NCBI RefSeq assembly: GCF_001274895.1
Contig: NZ_CP006841.1
Location: 1,860,001 to 1,924,000 of the forward strand
Reading direction: 5' to 3'
Origin: Corynebacterium lactis RW2-5
Lineage (GTDB): Bacteria; Actinomycetota; Actinomycetes; Mycobacteriales; Mycobacteriaceae
DNA: 64,000 nt
Both the position numbers and the translations under genes were made by a program. Under the pieces are notes generated by a model. That model was not told the origin of the DNA and searched no databases. It saw nothing but the letters and a program-made list of their open reading frames with translations. Shown piece after piece: positions 1 to 9,125 of the stretch (the stretch's first letter is position 1; each line of letters begins with the position of its first letter).

Positions 1-621
1 GCAGAGGTAGTCCCGCAGAGCCTTCAGCGTCACCTCCTGCCGCTCCGCATCGGTAAGATCCGAGGACTCATCGGCGTCGGTAAGCCCCAGCCTTTCCATC
101 CGCCGCTTCAACAACCCCGGGTCGAGGGCTCGGGCGAAATCCCTCACATAAAAGTCGAGAGTTGGCTCCGCCGGAAAAATCGCCGAAATATGCGCGGGCA
201 CGTTCCATACGCCCTCCGGCTGCTCCCACACAACTCCCTGGCGCTGCCCGCGCCTCAGCAGGGACTCCAGCTCCCGCTTGCCGACGGCCCGACGCTTCCG
301 ATCCACGCCCTCCGGAGTGTCGTGCGCCGCGGTGTCCATATCGGAAGCCCAATAGGCGACCTCGGCGAGGACATCGACCGTCGTAGAGTCCTCGAAAACA
401 TGGACCAGCTGGGCCACGTCGAGCACGTCCGGGTCCGCGAACGACAGGGCCATCCGCGCTGATTCTTCCGAGGTCAGCAGCGCTACGGCCTCTTGCCCCG
501 CCGCGGTGCTATCCGCCGCCGGACAGGTACGACTGAGAAGAAAACGCAGGTCAACACCGTCGAGCCCGAGGATGTAGTCCTCGTAGCTCGGGCGAGCGGA
601 GTAATCGACGTTGCGGTTCAT
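1..621 (-). CDS. Hypothetical protein, 3' part cut by window edge
   Basis: An open frame of 207 codons runs from ATG at 621 off the left edge without a stop, so the C-terminus is missing. The protein starts MNRNVDYSARPSYEDYI and is acidic, with no signal peptide or membrane segment in the visible part. Around residues 110-140 a stretch (KRELESLLRRGQRQGVVW) could be a winged-helix-like element, but this is a guess. The upstream bases contain only a weak GGTGGG ribosome site. It lies 64 bases downstream of glnE on the same strand. I do not recognise the family and assign no function. Confidence 0.7.
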   Translation of the reverse strand, partial: MNRNVDYSARPSYEDYILGLDGVDLRFLLSRTCPAADSTAAGQEAVALLTSEESARMALSFADPDVLDVAQLVHVFEDSTTVDVLAEVAYWASDMDTAAHDTPEGVDRKRRAVGKRELESLLRRGQRQGVVWEQPEGVWNVPAHISAIFPAEPTLDFYVRDFARALDPGLLKRRMERLGLTDADESSDLTDAERQEVTLKALRDYLC

Positions 622-685
622 AGCCCACCATTATGCCTCATGCCCCGGATTCGACGGTGACCCGGGGCACGGGGAACCTGCGGGC

Positions 686-3600
686 CTAGTGGTCCGGATT
701 CTCCTCTCCCCAGAACACGCGGTTGACCACGCGGGCCGAGTGACGCGTAATGCGCAGGTAGTTCTCCATGAACCCGTTAGAATCCGACGGATCCCAGCCC
801 GCGGCGCCGGCCACCTGACCGAGCTGGCGACCCGGCTGAGGCAGCTGGTCCGTCCGCTTACCTCTGGTCAGGACCAGGGCGTTGCGCGCGTGCGTGGCAG
901 TCAACCAGGCCAGACGAAGCGCCTCCGCGTCCTCCTTCCCCAGGAGCTCGTGGTCCTCGAGCACGCGCAGGCACTCCAGGGTCGAGGTGTTGTGCAATTC
1001 CAACACCTCGTGAGCGTACAGGAACGTCAGCAGCTGCACCGTCCACTCGATATCCGTCAGCGCGCCCGAGCCCAACTTCGTGTGGGTGCGACGATCCGCG
1101 CCGCGGGGCAGTCGCTCGGTGTCCACGCGCGCCTTCATGCGGCGGACTTCCTGCACCATCTTCGCGCTCGCTCCACCCTGCGGGTAGCGGAACCGATCAA
1201 TCTCTTTGAGGAACCTCAACCCAAGGTCCTTATCGCCCGCAATCCAGGTGGCGCGAAGCAACGCCTGAAATTCCCAGGTCTCCCCCCAACGCTCGTAGTA
1301 GGAAACGTAGGAGTCCAGAGTTCTGACGATGGGACCGGAGCGGCCCTCCGGACGCAAATCGACGTCGACCTCCAGCGGCGGGTCCTGGCTCGGCTTCGCC
1401 AAGCGCCGGCGCAGCGAATCACAGATCCGGGTGGCCCACTTGACCACCTCGGTGTCCTCTGCCACCGGGTTTCCGTCATCATCCTTGGTCGCCTCGCAGA
1501 CGAACATCACGTCCGCGTCGGATCCGTAGCCGAGCTCTGCACCTCCCAGGCGCCCCATGCCGATGACCGAAATCGCTCCTGGCACCTCGCTTTCCGGATG
1601 CGCCTTCTTCCAGGCACGAATCTCCGCCGACAACGCGGCTTCGAGAACGTTATCCCAGACCAGGGACAGCGAATGACAAACCTGTTTGACGTCCATCAGG
1701 CCGAAGAGGTCCGCGGACGCCACGCGCGCGAGTTCTGCACGTCGAAGCGAACGGGCTACCGCAATAGCACGGTCCGGGTCGTCGTGACGCCCAGCGGCGG
1801 CGACGAGTGAGCGCCCCACCGTCTGAGGGTCGGTATCCAGCAGCTTCGGCCCGGTGGCCCCGTCGCCGAAAAGCTTGATAACGCCCGGCGCGTGCATAAC
1901 CAACTCGGATGCGTACGGGGACGAGCCCAGCACATGCATCAAACGCTGCCCGACGATGCCCTCGTCGCGGAGCGTGCGCAGGAACCACTGGTGATCGTGG
2001 AGTTCCTCGGACAGCTTCCGGTAGTTCAACAGGCCCGCATCGGGATCGTGGGTGCTGGAGAGCCACTCCATCAGCGTCGGCAGGAGCATCGCCTGGATGC
2101 GGGCCTTCCTCGACCCCCCGGCGGCCAGCGCCGAAAGGTGATCGTAGGCGCGATCCGGGTACTGGTACCCAAGCGCGGCCAGCTGGCGTTTCGCGGCATC
2201 CGCGGAAAGCTGCAGCGTGCCGATGTCCTGCTCCACCACCGAGTTGAGCAGTGGCCGGAAAAAGAGCTTGTTGTGCAGGGAACGAATCTGGGCGTTGGTC
2301 GAACGCACTCGCTTGGCCAGGGGTTTGGCCGCGTCGTCGCTGCCTTGCCCGGTCAGGCCGGCTGCTCGACCGAGCCAGCGTCTATTTTCGATGTCATCGT
2401 CCGGGGGAAGAAGATGCGTCCGGCGCATCTTCTGCAGCTGCAATCGGTGCTCCAAAAGGCGCAAGAACTCGTAGGCCTGAATAAGCGCAGCGCCGTCCTC
2501 GCGGCCGATGTAACCGGCCTCTACCAGGGCGTCGAGGGCCATCACCGTCGGCAGCACACGCAGGCTGTCGTCGTAGCGGCCGTGCACCAGCTGCAGGAGC
2601 TGGACCGCGAACTCGACATCGCGCAGTCCGCCGCGGCCCAGTTTCAGCTCTCGAGCCCGCAGGTCCTCCGGAACATTTTGGACAACTCGCGTGCGCATCT
2701 TCTGCACGTCCTCGACAAACGACTCCCTCTGCGAGGCAGTCCACACCATAGGCGCCAGCGCCTCGATGTAGTCGTGCCCGAGCGCCACATCGCCGGTCAT
2801 CGGACGGGCCTTCAGCAGGGCCTGGAATTCCCACGTCTCCGCCCACCGCTTGTAGTAGGCGACATGCGACTCCAAGGTTCGGACGAGCGCTCCGGACTTT
2901 CCCTCTGGCCGCAGCGCGGCGTCGACTTCGAAGAAGCAGCGGGAGGAGATGCGGATGAACTCACCCGCAAGCCTGGTCGCACGTGCATCCGGCGGCTCGG
3001 CTACAAAAATGACATCGACATCGGAGATGTAGTTCAGTTCCTGAGCGCCGCACTTGCCCATCGCGATGACCGCGAGGCGGGTAGACACCGGCGACGACGG
3101 GTAGACCGTCGCCACCGCGACGGAAAGCGAGGCGGTCAGCGCCGCGTCAGCCAAGTCTGAAAGCGCCTCCGAAACCTGGCGGAAGGGGATTTCCGGCTGC
3201 CCCGGCCGGCGCGGGCCGCGCGGGTACGTCCCAGCAAGGTCCGCCGCCGCGATACGCATGATGAGATTTCGGTAGGCACGCTGCATCGCCACCTCCGCCG
3301 GGCGGCCGGTCAGCTCCGCCCGGTACAGACCCGGCCCCTCCAGCGTCGCCGGAGCCTGCTGCGGCTCCCGATACTCGAGATCCTTGGCCTTCTCGAGGCT
3401 TTCTTCGTCAACTAGCTTCGGTGTCTCCGGAACCGCGCCAACGCTGGTGAGCATCTCGCGGTACATGTCGGCCTGCGTGGGCAAATCCGCCTGCAGGAGA
3501 ATCCACTCCACCGGATTAGCTACCAGGTGATCACCAAGCATGCTGGAGCCGCCCAGTAGCGCAAATATACGGGTGCGCAACGGGACCTGCTTGCGCATCG

Positions 3601-3877
3601 TCGCATCGAGAACTTCCCACGAGGCCCACTGCTCGAGCTCCCCCGCCGCCTCCTTCTCGTCGAGAGCGGACTTGAGACGAATCAATGCCGTCAGTGCGAG
3701 GTTCGGGTCACTGGCACCTGCGAGCCCCCACAACAGTTCAAGGGATTCTGCGTTATACCAGCCCAAATCTTTCAGATCCGCCAACGTCCGCTCGTCGGCA
3801 CGCAGGCCCAAAGAGGCGGGCCTAGGAACGGACTGGCGGGAGGTGCGAGGTCTATGCGTCACCATTTTTCGTCTCAC
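686..3877 (-). CDS. glnE: Bifunctional glutamine synthetase adenylyltransferase / adenylyl-removing enzyme
   Basis: Adenylylates and deadenylylates glutamine synthetase according to nitrogen status. The 1063-residue protein has the duplicated nucleotidyltransferase architecture of GlnE: the first half carries the GKCGAQELNY...SDVDVIFV motif near residues 274-291, the second carries GRLGGAELGYGSDADVMFV in the last third. Each is followed by a DxxLRPEG(K/R)SG segment. The chosen start is GTG at 3877, with AAGG just upstream; an in-frame ATG at 3865 (MVTHRP) is the alternative. Only 17 bases separate it from the upstream glnA2 stop, so the two are probably one operon, as in C. glutamicum. Confidence 0.96.
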   Translation of the reverse strand: MRRKMVTHRPRTSRQSVPRPASLGLRADERTLADLKDLGWYNAESLELLWGLAGASDPNLALTALIRLKSALDEKEAAGELEQWASWEVLDATMRKQVPLRTRIFALLGGSSMLGDHLVANPVEWILLQADLPTQADMYREMLTSVGAVPETPKLVDEESLEKAKDLEYREPQQAPATLEGPGLYRAELTGRPAEVAMQRAYRNLIMRIAAADLAGTYPRGPRRPGQPEIPFRQVSEALSDLADAALTASLSVAVATVYPSSPVSTRLAVIAMGKCGAQELNYISDVDVIFVAEPPDARATRLAGEFIRISSRCFFEVDAALRPEGKSGALVRTLESHVAYYKRWAETWEFQALLKARPMTGDVALGHDYIEALAPMVWTASQRESFVEDVQKMRTRVVQNVPEDLRARELKLGRGGLRDVEFAVQLLQLVHGRYDDSLRVLPTVMALDALVEAGYIGREDGAALIQAYEFLRLLEHRLQLQKMRRTHLLPPDDDIENRRWLGRAAGLTGQGSDDAAKPLAKRVRSTNAQIRSLHNKLFFRPLLNSVVEQDIGTLQLSADAAKRQLAALGYQYPDRAYDHLSALAAGGSRKARIQAMLLPTLMEWLSSTHDPDAGLLNYRKLSEELHDHQWFLRTLRDEGIVGQRLMHVLGSSPYASELVMHAPGVIKLFGDGATGPKLLDTDPQTVGRSLVAAAGRHDDPDRAIAVARSLRRAELARVASADLFGLMDVKQVCHSLSLVWDNVLEAALSAEIRAWKKAHPESEVPGAISVIGMGRLGGAELGYGSDADVMFVCEATKDDDGNPVAEDTEVVKWATRICDSLRRRLAKPSQDPPLEVDVDLRPEGRSGPIVRTLDSYVSYYERWGETWEFQALLRATWIAGDKDLGLRFLKEIDRFRYPQGGASAKMVQEVRRMKARVDTERLPRGADRRTHTKLGSGALTDIEWTVQLLTFLYAHEVLELHNTSTLECLRVLEDHELLGKEDAEALRLAWLTATHARNALVLTRGKRTDQLPQPGRQLGQVAGAAGWDPSDSNGFMENYLRITRHSARVVNRVFWGEENPDH

Positions 3878-3894
3878 CGAGCCTTATTCAACGA

Positions 3895-5235
3895 CTAGTA
3901 GTCGAGGTTCGTCCGCAGCTCCCACTGCGTGACCTGGCGCTGGAACTCCTTCCACTCACGCCACTTATTGCGGAGGAAGAACTCGTAGACGTGGTCACCT
4001 AGGGCGTCGGCGACAAGGTCAGAGCGCTCCATCTCGAGCAAGGCGTCCTCGAGGGAGGTCGGCAAATCCCGGTAGCCCATCGCGCGGCGCTCGCGTCGAG
4101 TTAGCTCCGAAATATTGTCCTCGGCCTGGTCCGGAAGCTCGTAGCCCTCCTTGATGCCCTTCAGCCCTGCGGCCAGCAGCACCGAGTATGCGAGGTAGGG
4201 GTTGCAAGCAGAGTCCAGCGAGCGGATCTCCACCCGGCGGGAGTGGGACTTGCCCGGTGAGTACATCGGCACGCGCACCAGCGCGGAGCGATTCGCCATG
4301 CCCCAGGTCGCGGAGGTCGGGGCCTCGTCACCGAACACCGTGCGCTTGTAGGAATTGACCCACTGATTCGTCACCGCGGAAATCTCGCAGGCGTGCGTGA
4401 GGATGCCGGCGATAAAACGCTTCGCGGTGACGGAGAGCTGGTTTTCATCATCGGGATCGTGGAACGCGTTCTCATCGCCTTCAAACAGCGAGATGTGCGT
4501 GTGCATTCCGCTTCCGGGCTGGTCCGCGAATGGCTTTGGCATGAAGGTGGCCTGGACGCCGTTCTTCATCGCCACCTGCTTAATCATGTAGCGGAATGCC
4601 ATCACGCTATCCGCCATCGTCAGCGGATCTGCGTAGCGCAGATCGATTTCCTGCTGGCCCGGCGCGTTTTCATGATGGGAAAACTCTACGGGAATGCCCA
4701 TGTCCTCGAGGACAGTGATGGCATCCTGGCGAAACTTCGGCGCCCGGTCGTGGACCGCCTGGTCGAAGTATCCTCCAGAGTCGGTCGGAACCGGCGGTTT
4801 GCCGTCAGTGTCCAGGCTTTCCACCAGGAAGAACTCAATCTCCGGGTGGATGTAGGCGTGGAATCCCTCGTCCGCGAGAGCCCTAATCTGGCGGCGCAGA
4901 ACCTGGCGCGGATCCGCCCACGACGGCTGCCCGTCGGGCATCACAATGTCGCAGAACATTCGCGCCGACATAATCTTGTCCGCTTCAGTCAGCTGCGGCA
5001 TCACCTGGAAAGTCGACGGGTCCGGCTGCGCGATGGTGTCCGCCTCGGAGACGCGCGAGAAGCCTTCAATCGCAGACCCATCGAACCCGATGCCCTCGTC
5101 GAAAGAGCCCTCTAATTCTGCCGGTGCTACCGCGACAGATTTGAGATAACCGAGGATATCCGTAAACCACAGTCGCAGGTAGCGGATGTCTTGTTCCTCG
5201 ATTGCGCGGAGGACGAATTCTTGCTGACTATTCAT
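3895..5235 (-). CDS. glnA2: Type I glutamine synthetase paralogue GlnA2
   Basis: A 446-residue glutamine-synthetase-fold protein with the N-terminal beta-grasp (FDGSAIEGF near residue 50), the ATP/glutamate motifs (Nxx[17 protein letters not shown]) and the C-terminal NRSALVRVP segment. The length equals GlnA2 of corynebacteria. The region where adenylylated enzymes carry NLY reads [13 protein letters not shown], so no target tyrosine is visible despite glnE being the next gene. The frame is open to 5334, but ATG at 5235 ([12 protein letters not shown]) matches the family start and has a TAACGT -10-like element 8 bases ahead. In some actinobacteria GlnA2-like proteins act on gamma-glutamyl-polyamines or are poor glutamine synthetases, so the substrate is uncertain. 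Confidence 0.93.
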   Translation of the reverse strand: MNSQQEFVLRAIEEQDIRYLRLWFTDILGYLKSVAVAPAELEGSFDEGIGFDGSAIEGFSRVSEADTIAQPDPSTFQVMPQLTEADKIMSARMFCDIVMPDGQPSWADPRQVLRRQIRALADEGFHAYIHPEIEFFLVESLDTDGKPPVPTDSGGYFDQAVHDRAPKFRQDAITVLEDMGIPVEFSHHENAPGQQEIDLRYADPLTMADSVMAFRYMIKQVAMKNGVQATFMPKPFADQPGSGMHTHISLFEGDENAFHDPDDENQLSVTAKRFIAGILTHACEISAVTNQWVNSYKRTVFGDEAPTSATWGMANRSALVRVPMYSPGKSHSRRVEIRSLDSACNPYLAYSVLLAAGLKGIKEGYELPDQAEDNISELTRRERRAMGYRDLPTSLEDALLEMERSDLVADALGDHVYEFFLRNKWREWKEFQRQVTQWELRTNLDY

Positions 5236-5243
5236 ACTTCTCA

Positions 5244-5249
5244 ACGTTA
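5244..5249 (-). promoter_or_regulatory. Candidate -10 element of glnA2-glnE, leaderless
   Basis: On the minus strand TAACGT ends 8 bases before the glnA2 ATG. This fits the actinobacterial TANNNT -10 pattern, with transcription starting at or next to the start codon. No convincing -35 is seen. Confidence 0.3.
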
Positions 5250-5332
5250 CCCAGTGGCCCGGACTGCCGGGGGAAGATTTTTCAGGTGGCTGCCGGAATC
5301 TCGGCCGCGCGACTGTGGCATGCTCTAATACC

Positions 5333-6142
5333 ATGAGCGGAAAAAAGGTTCGTCTGAATAATCTCGCCGATTGGAAGGCCGAGGGCCGACCTTGGGCAAT
5401 GCTGACCTGCTACGACTACTCCACTGCGCGGGCATTTTCCGCAGCGGGCATCGAACTGCTTCTCGTCGGTGACTCTGCGGCAAACGTCATCTACGGCTAT
5501 GACACCACTACCGAGGTCAGCTTGGACGAAATGATCCCGCTGGCTCGCGGTGTCGTCCGCGGTGCCGGAAATGCGCTGGTTGTCGCGGATCTTCCCTTCG
5601 GCACCTACGAGGCCTCCAACGAGCAAGCGGTCTTGTCCGCAGCCCGCATGATGCGCGAGTCCGGCGCACACATGGTCAAGATTGAGGGAGGCGTGCGCAT
5701 TGCACCGCGAATCCGCGCGCTTGTCGACGCCGGCATACCCGTAATGGCTCACATCGGCTTTACCCCGCAGTCCGTCAACGCCCTGTCCGGGTTTAAGGTG
5801 CAGGGTCGCGGGACCGGCGCGGAGCAGCTGCGCGCGGATGCGCAAGCGGTCGCCGAGGCCGGAGCCAGCGCCGTCGTCTTGGAGATGGTCCCCGCTGAGC
5901 TCGCCACCGAAATCACCCGCGAGCTGCCCATTCCCACCTGCGGTATCGGCGCTGGTAACCAGTGCGACGGCCAGGTGCTGGTCTGGCAGGACGCTTTCGC
6001 AGTGCCCTCCGACGGCCGCCGCCCGTCGTTTAGCTCCGTATTCGGCGAGGCCGGACAGATGCTTACCGACGGCGCGGCGGAATACGCGCAAAAGGTTCGT
6101 TCTCGCGAATTCCCCACGGATGCCCAGAACTTCTCGGGCTAA
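5333..6142 (+). CDS. panB: 3-methyl-2-oxobutanoate hydroxymethyltransferase
   Basis: Transfers a hydroxymethyl group from methylene-tetrahydrofolate to 2-oxoisovalerate to give ketopantoate, the first committed step of pantothenate and CoA synthesis. The 269-residue protein shows the family hallmarks: [24 protein letters not shown] with the metal-binding aspartate, [18 protein letters not shown] and [13 protein letters not shown] (AHIGFTPQS). Start ATG at 5333 ([10 protein letters not shown]) is preferred over the upstream GTG at 5315, whose six extra residues are not family-like. It is divergent from glnA2, with 97 bases between the starts. No panC follows; the next gene is unrelated. Confidence 0.95.
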   Translation: MSGKKVRLNNLADWKAEGRPWAMLTCYDYSTARAFSAAGIELLLVGDSAANVIYGYDTTTEVSLDEMIPLARGVVRGAGNALVVADLPFGTYEASNEQAVLSAARMMRESGAHMVKIEGGVRIAPRIRALVDAGIPVMAHIGFTPQSVNALSGFKVQGRGTGAEQLRADAQAVAEAGASAVVLEMVPAELATEITRELPIPTCGIGAGNQCDGQVLVWQDAFAVPSDGRRPSFSSVFGEAGQMLTDGAAEYAQKVRSREFPTDAQNFSG

Positions 6143-6177
6143 AAGATTCCCCGGTTAGGCATTCCGCAATTCGGGGG

Positions 6178-6183
6178 TAGAAT
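6178..6183 (+). promoter_or_regulatory. Candidate -10 (TAGAAT) of the CYTH-CHAD gene
   Basis: TAGAAT ends 8 bases before ATG at 6192, as expected for a leaderless transcript. A weak -35 (TTAGGC, 6155-6160) lies 17 bases upstream. No Shine-Dalgarno is present before the ATG. Confidence 0.4.
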
Positions 6184-6191
6184 CAGTGGGT

Positions 6192-7907
6192 ATGGCTCCC
6201 AAAACTGACCCCCGCGCTACAGCTCCTACCGCCACCTTGGAGGTGGAATCGAAGTTTTCCGCCGGCCCCGAGGTCGTGGTTCCTAACTTCGACTTCATCC
6301 CGCAGGTTGGTTCGTCGACCACCGAGGTCCGCAGCCTCTCCGCTGTGTACCTGGATACTGAGGATTTGAGGCTTACTCGTTCCAAGCACACGTTGCGCCG
6401 CCGCACGGGTGGCCCTGACGAGGGCTGGCACCTGAAAGCCCCGGGCAAGGGCGGCCGCCTGGAATACGGCGTTGGTCTGGATTCGGGCTCTGTCTCCGGC
6501 GAAGGATCTTCTGCCACTTACGAAGTCCCGGAGGAGCTCCTCGCTCCTGTGCGCTCGATGGTGCGCGACCACCGCCTGCGACCGATTGCGCAGGTTGATA
6601 ATGAGCGCCGTGTGACCACGGTCTTGTCCAAGGACGGTGACCCTATGGTGGAGTTCGCGGACGACCATGTCACTGCATTCTCGATGCTCGAGGGCGGAGA
6701 AAAAACCACCTGGCGCGAATGGGAAATCGAGCTCCTCGGAGACTGGGCAGACCGGCCCGAGGGACAGGCCCTGATGGCCGCAATGAGCCAGGTAGCTGTG
6801 GTCGCGGGGGCGGCCCCGTCGGAAAGCCCCTCCAAGCTGGCGACCGCCCTGGGAGACTCGGTCAATTCCGCTCCCCTTCCTCCAACTCCGGCGAAGCTGC
6901 CGAAGGGCACCCCGGGGCGCACCGTCGTCGACGCCCTGGCCGCGAACGTTCAAAAGATGATTGAGGTCGACCCAAAGGTCCGCCGAGACGAATGGGATTC
7001 GGTTCACCAGATGCGCGTCGCGACTCGCGAGCTACGCTCCCACCTGCAGACTTTCCACGGCATCGTCGTGGGCGACCGCGTCCGGGAGCTCGAGCGCGAC
7101 CTGAAGCAGCTCGCGGGCGTGCTGGGCGTGGCACGCGACGCCGAAGTTGTGGCCATGCGCTGGGAGGAGCTGCTCGCCCGCCCTGAGGGCGAGACACTCG
7201 GGGAGGAGCTCCGCGAGCACCTGGTCGAAGACGTGCGCAAGGACTATCATCGCGCCCACCGCCGCGTAGTCCTGGCACTGAGTTCCCCACAGTACTTCGC
7301 GCTTCTCGACGACCTGGAGGCGCTGCTGGCCAATCCGCCAATTGCGACAGGCGAGGACCAGGAACTCGATGCCGAGAACACCACAGAGGACGCCCCGGCA
7401 CCCGAGACCTCCGCCGAGGACAAGGAGGAGATGGAGCAGGAGGAGCTCGACACTACCGCTGTGCTCGCCAGCCACCTGCGCAGCGCCTTCAAGAAGTTCC
7501 AACGGCGCCACGAACTCGCGGTTTCGGGCCGAGAGGAAGGCAATCTGCCGGAGTCGCAGATTGACGAGCGTTTCCACGATGTCCGCAAGGCCGCAAAGAA
7601 ACTGCGCTACAGCGCGGAGGCGGCACAGAATGCAGGCCTGCCGACGTCGAAGCTGTACTCGGCATGTAAGAATCTGCAGTCCGTACTGGGTGACTTCCAG
7701 GACACCTGCACCGCCCGCGAGTTCGTCGTGGCCCGCGCAGACCGCGCTTTCAAGGCCGGTAAGAACACCTTCGGTTACGGCGTTCTCTACCAGATGGAGC
7801 GTTACGACGGACTGCGCGCGCTGGAGGACTACGACGAGTCGGTCTCGGCGGTATTCAAGGCCTTCGAGAAGATGGAATCGAAGGTGAAAAAGGCTAAGAA
7901 GTCTTAA
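6192..7907 (+). CDS. CYTH and CHAD domain protein
   Basis: A two-domain protein of 571 residues. The N-terminal CYTH (triphosphate tunnel) domain begins with the EVESKF signature (EXEXK) near residue 15 and continues through YLDTEDLRL and LRRRTGG. The C-terminal CHAD domain has conserved basic and histidine positions (VHQMRVATRELRSHLQTF near residue 275; FHDVRKAAKKLRYSAE near residue 460), expected to bind polyphosphate. An acidic linker with many Glu/Asp sits around residues 385-420. Family members bind or hydrolyse triphosphates or polyphosphate; the substrate here is unknown. It follows panB as Rv2226 does in mycobacteria. ATG at 6192 is preferred over GTG at 6186 because of the -10 position. 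Confidence 0.9.
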   Translation: MAPKTDPRATAPTATLEVESKFSAGPEVVVPNFDFIPQVGSSTTEVRSLSAVYLDTEDLRLTRSKHTLRRRTGGPDEGWHLKAPGKGGRLEYGVGLDSGSVSGEGSSATYEVPEELLAPVRSMVRDHRLRPIAQVDNERRVTTVLSKDGDPMVEFADDHVTAFSMLEGGEKTTWREWEIELLGDWADRPEGQALMAAMSQVAVVAGAAPSESPSKLATALGDSVNSAPLPPTPAKLPKGTPGRTVVDALAANVQKMIEVDPKVRRDEWDSVHQMRVATRELRSHLQTFHGIVVGDRVRELERDLKQLAGVLGVARDAEVVAMRWEELLARPEGETLGEELREHLVEDVRKDYHRAHRRVVLALSSPQYFALLDDLEALLANPPIATGEDQELDAENTTEDAPAPETSAEDKEEMEQEELDTTAVLASHLRSAFKKFQRRHELAVSGREEGNLPESQIDERFHDVRKAAKKLRYSAEAAQNAGLPTSKLYSACKNLQSVLGDFQDTCTAREFVVARADRAFKAGKNTFGYGVLYQMERYDGLRALEDYDESVSAVFKAFEKMESKVKKAKKS

Positions 7908-8041
7908 GAAGATTGGGGATTTTTCTCTGGAATCTCAGGGGACGCAGGCAAACGCGCCCTGCGATCAGGAAAATTTTTACTGTTTGATCTAGACTTTTTG
8001 CAGAAGAAATGAATGGATTCCATTTTGGTGACATATCCACG

Positions 8042-8070
8042 TTGCCCCAGGAGCTCCACAGTTTTAAAAT
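8042..8070 (+). promoter_or_regulatory. Candidate promoter for the DoxX gene
   Basis: TTGCCC (8042-8047) and TAAAAT (8065-8070) are separated by 17 bases, a good housekeeping sigma match in an otherwise empty AT-rich gap (7908-8164). It would give a 5' leader of roughly 90 bases. Confidence 0.45.
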
Positions 8071-8164
8071 ACGTTGCGTACTCATCAACGAAATGTGATT
8101 GGGAACCGGCCACTGAGCTGTGCGCAATCACAGTAATTCCTGTTTTAAAAGGAGCTTTACTCTC

Positions 8165-8587
8165 ATGCCTTCTATCCTTCGCGACATTTTCGGACTTCTC
8201 GCTCGTCTCGTCATCGGCGTTGTTCTCATCGCCCACGGCTACCAGAAGTTGTTCGAAAATGGCATGGACGCCGCCGGCCAGTCTTTCGCCCAGATGGGCG
8301 TACCAGCAGCTGGTATCGCTGTGTGGATAGCGGCCCTCATCGAGCTGATTGGCGGAATCCTGATGATTCTCGGTCTCTTCCAGACGGTCGTAGGCGTTCT
8401 GATTGTTATCAACATGCTCGGCGCATTCTTTATTGTCCACATCTCCAACGGTGTCTTCGTCACGAACAACGGCTTCGAGCTCGTCCTGACCATCGCCGCG
8501 CTCGCGCTGATGATTGCCACCTTCGGCTCCGGCCGCATCGCCCTGGACAGCGTCTTCGGCAAGAACAAGGCTGCTGCCCGCGCCTAG
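8165..8587 (+). CDS. DoxX family membrane protein
   Basis: A 140-residue integral membrane protein with about four hydrophobic helices. It has the DoxX features RLVIGVVLIAHGYQKLF at the start, a GG(I)LMILG helix in the middle, and an LxLxIxxxAL(L) helix near the end. ATG at 8165 has a strong AAAAGGAG ribosome site at 8147-8154; the open frame extends upstream to 8120 but without a better start. DoxX proteins are linked to thiol and redox homeostasis in mycobacteria, but the biochemical role here is not known. A hairpin terminator follows, and the gene looks monocistronic. Confidence 0.88.
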   Translation: MPSILRDIFGLLARLVIGVVLIAHGYQKLFENGMDAAGQSFAQMGVPAAGIAVWIAALIELIGGILMILGLFQTVVGVLIVINMLGAFFIVHISNGVFVTNNGFELVLTIAALALMIATFGSGRIALDSVFGKNKAAARA

Positions 8588-8625
8588 TAGCGCTCTATAG
8601 ACTTCTAGATTGCGCTAAGCAAAAC

Positions 8626-8669
8626 GCCCTTGCTGGGAAGAATTTTCTTCTCCCGGCAAGGGCATTTTT
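8626..8669 (+). terminator. Rho-independent terminator after the DoxX gene
   Basis: GCCCTTGCTGGGAAGAA pairs with TTCTCCCGGCAAGGGC around a short TTTTC loop and is followed by ATTTTTC. The stem is about 16 bp with one mismatch. Confidence 0.85.
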
Positions 8670-8700
8670 CTTGTTCGTCTTCTCTTCGGGCCACGTCGGG

Positions 8701-8904
8701 CTATTTCTGCCCCTCGCCCCATTCTTCGTCTTCCTCATCCCAATCATCGGCCGCCTGATTGCGCTCTGCGACAGTCTTCAGCGCAGCACGAGCCTCAGCC
8801 TCGGTGTCGTAGGGGCCCATGCGGTCGTCCCAACCAGTGGCCTTACCCTGGAAGACCTTCCCGGTTGACGGCTGGTAGTACCACTTTCCGCTATCGTCAC
8901 TCAT
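8701..8904 (-). CDS. Small conserved actinobacterial protein (SPOR-like)
   Basis: A 67-residue protein starting MSDDSGKWYYQPSTG and containing GWDDRMGPYDTEAEAR, then a very acidic tail (DDWDEEDEEWGEG). The pattern KWYYxPxTGxVxxGK...RMGPYxTxxEA recurs in small corynebacterial and mycobacterial proteins, some annotated as SPOR-domain or, wrongly, as methionine aminopeptidase. ATG at 8904 has AAGGAG at the right distance; the longer open frame to 9063 is not family-like. No catalytic motif is visible and the function is unknown. It is convergent with the DoxX gene. Confidence 0.75.
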   Translation of the reverse strand: MSDDSGKWYYQPSTGKVFQGKATGWDDRMGPYDTEAEARAALKTVAERNQAADDWDEEDEEWGEGQK

Positions 8905-9125
8905 GGTTAAAACTCCTTGTCGACTCGATATCTCACCAGTATAGAGGTTTGGCACCTGCTTGCGAGGCGAGTAACATCGACGACAATTTGAATACATCGC
9001 ACCGAGCCCACGCCAGGCTTGTCGTGCGGACCGGCATGCGCCTCGCTGCTTGCCGACGGTCATCCGGTCGCCACCGCTAGTTAACTTATCTAGCGTCCTA
9101 GAACTTTTTCGTCGAGAGGTTATAG

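Noticed and set aside
611..3160. Long plus-strand frames over glnE
   Set aside because: They are antisense to the GlnE coding region, rich in Arg/Gln/Val, with no start signals.
5324..5329. TCTAAT as a leaderless -10 for panB
   Set aside because: Only 3 bases lie between it and the ATG, too close for a start at the codon; not listed as a feature.
7932..7970. Terminator after the CYTH-CHAD gene
   Set aside because: CGCAGG/CCTGCG can pair, but the T-run is about 13 bases further on and the stem is short.
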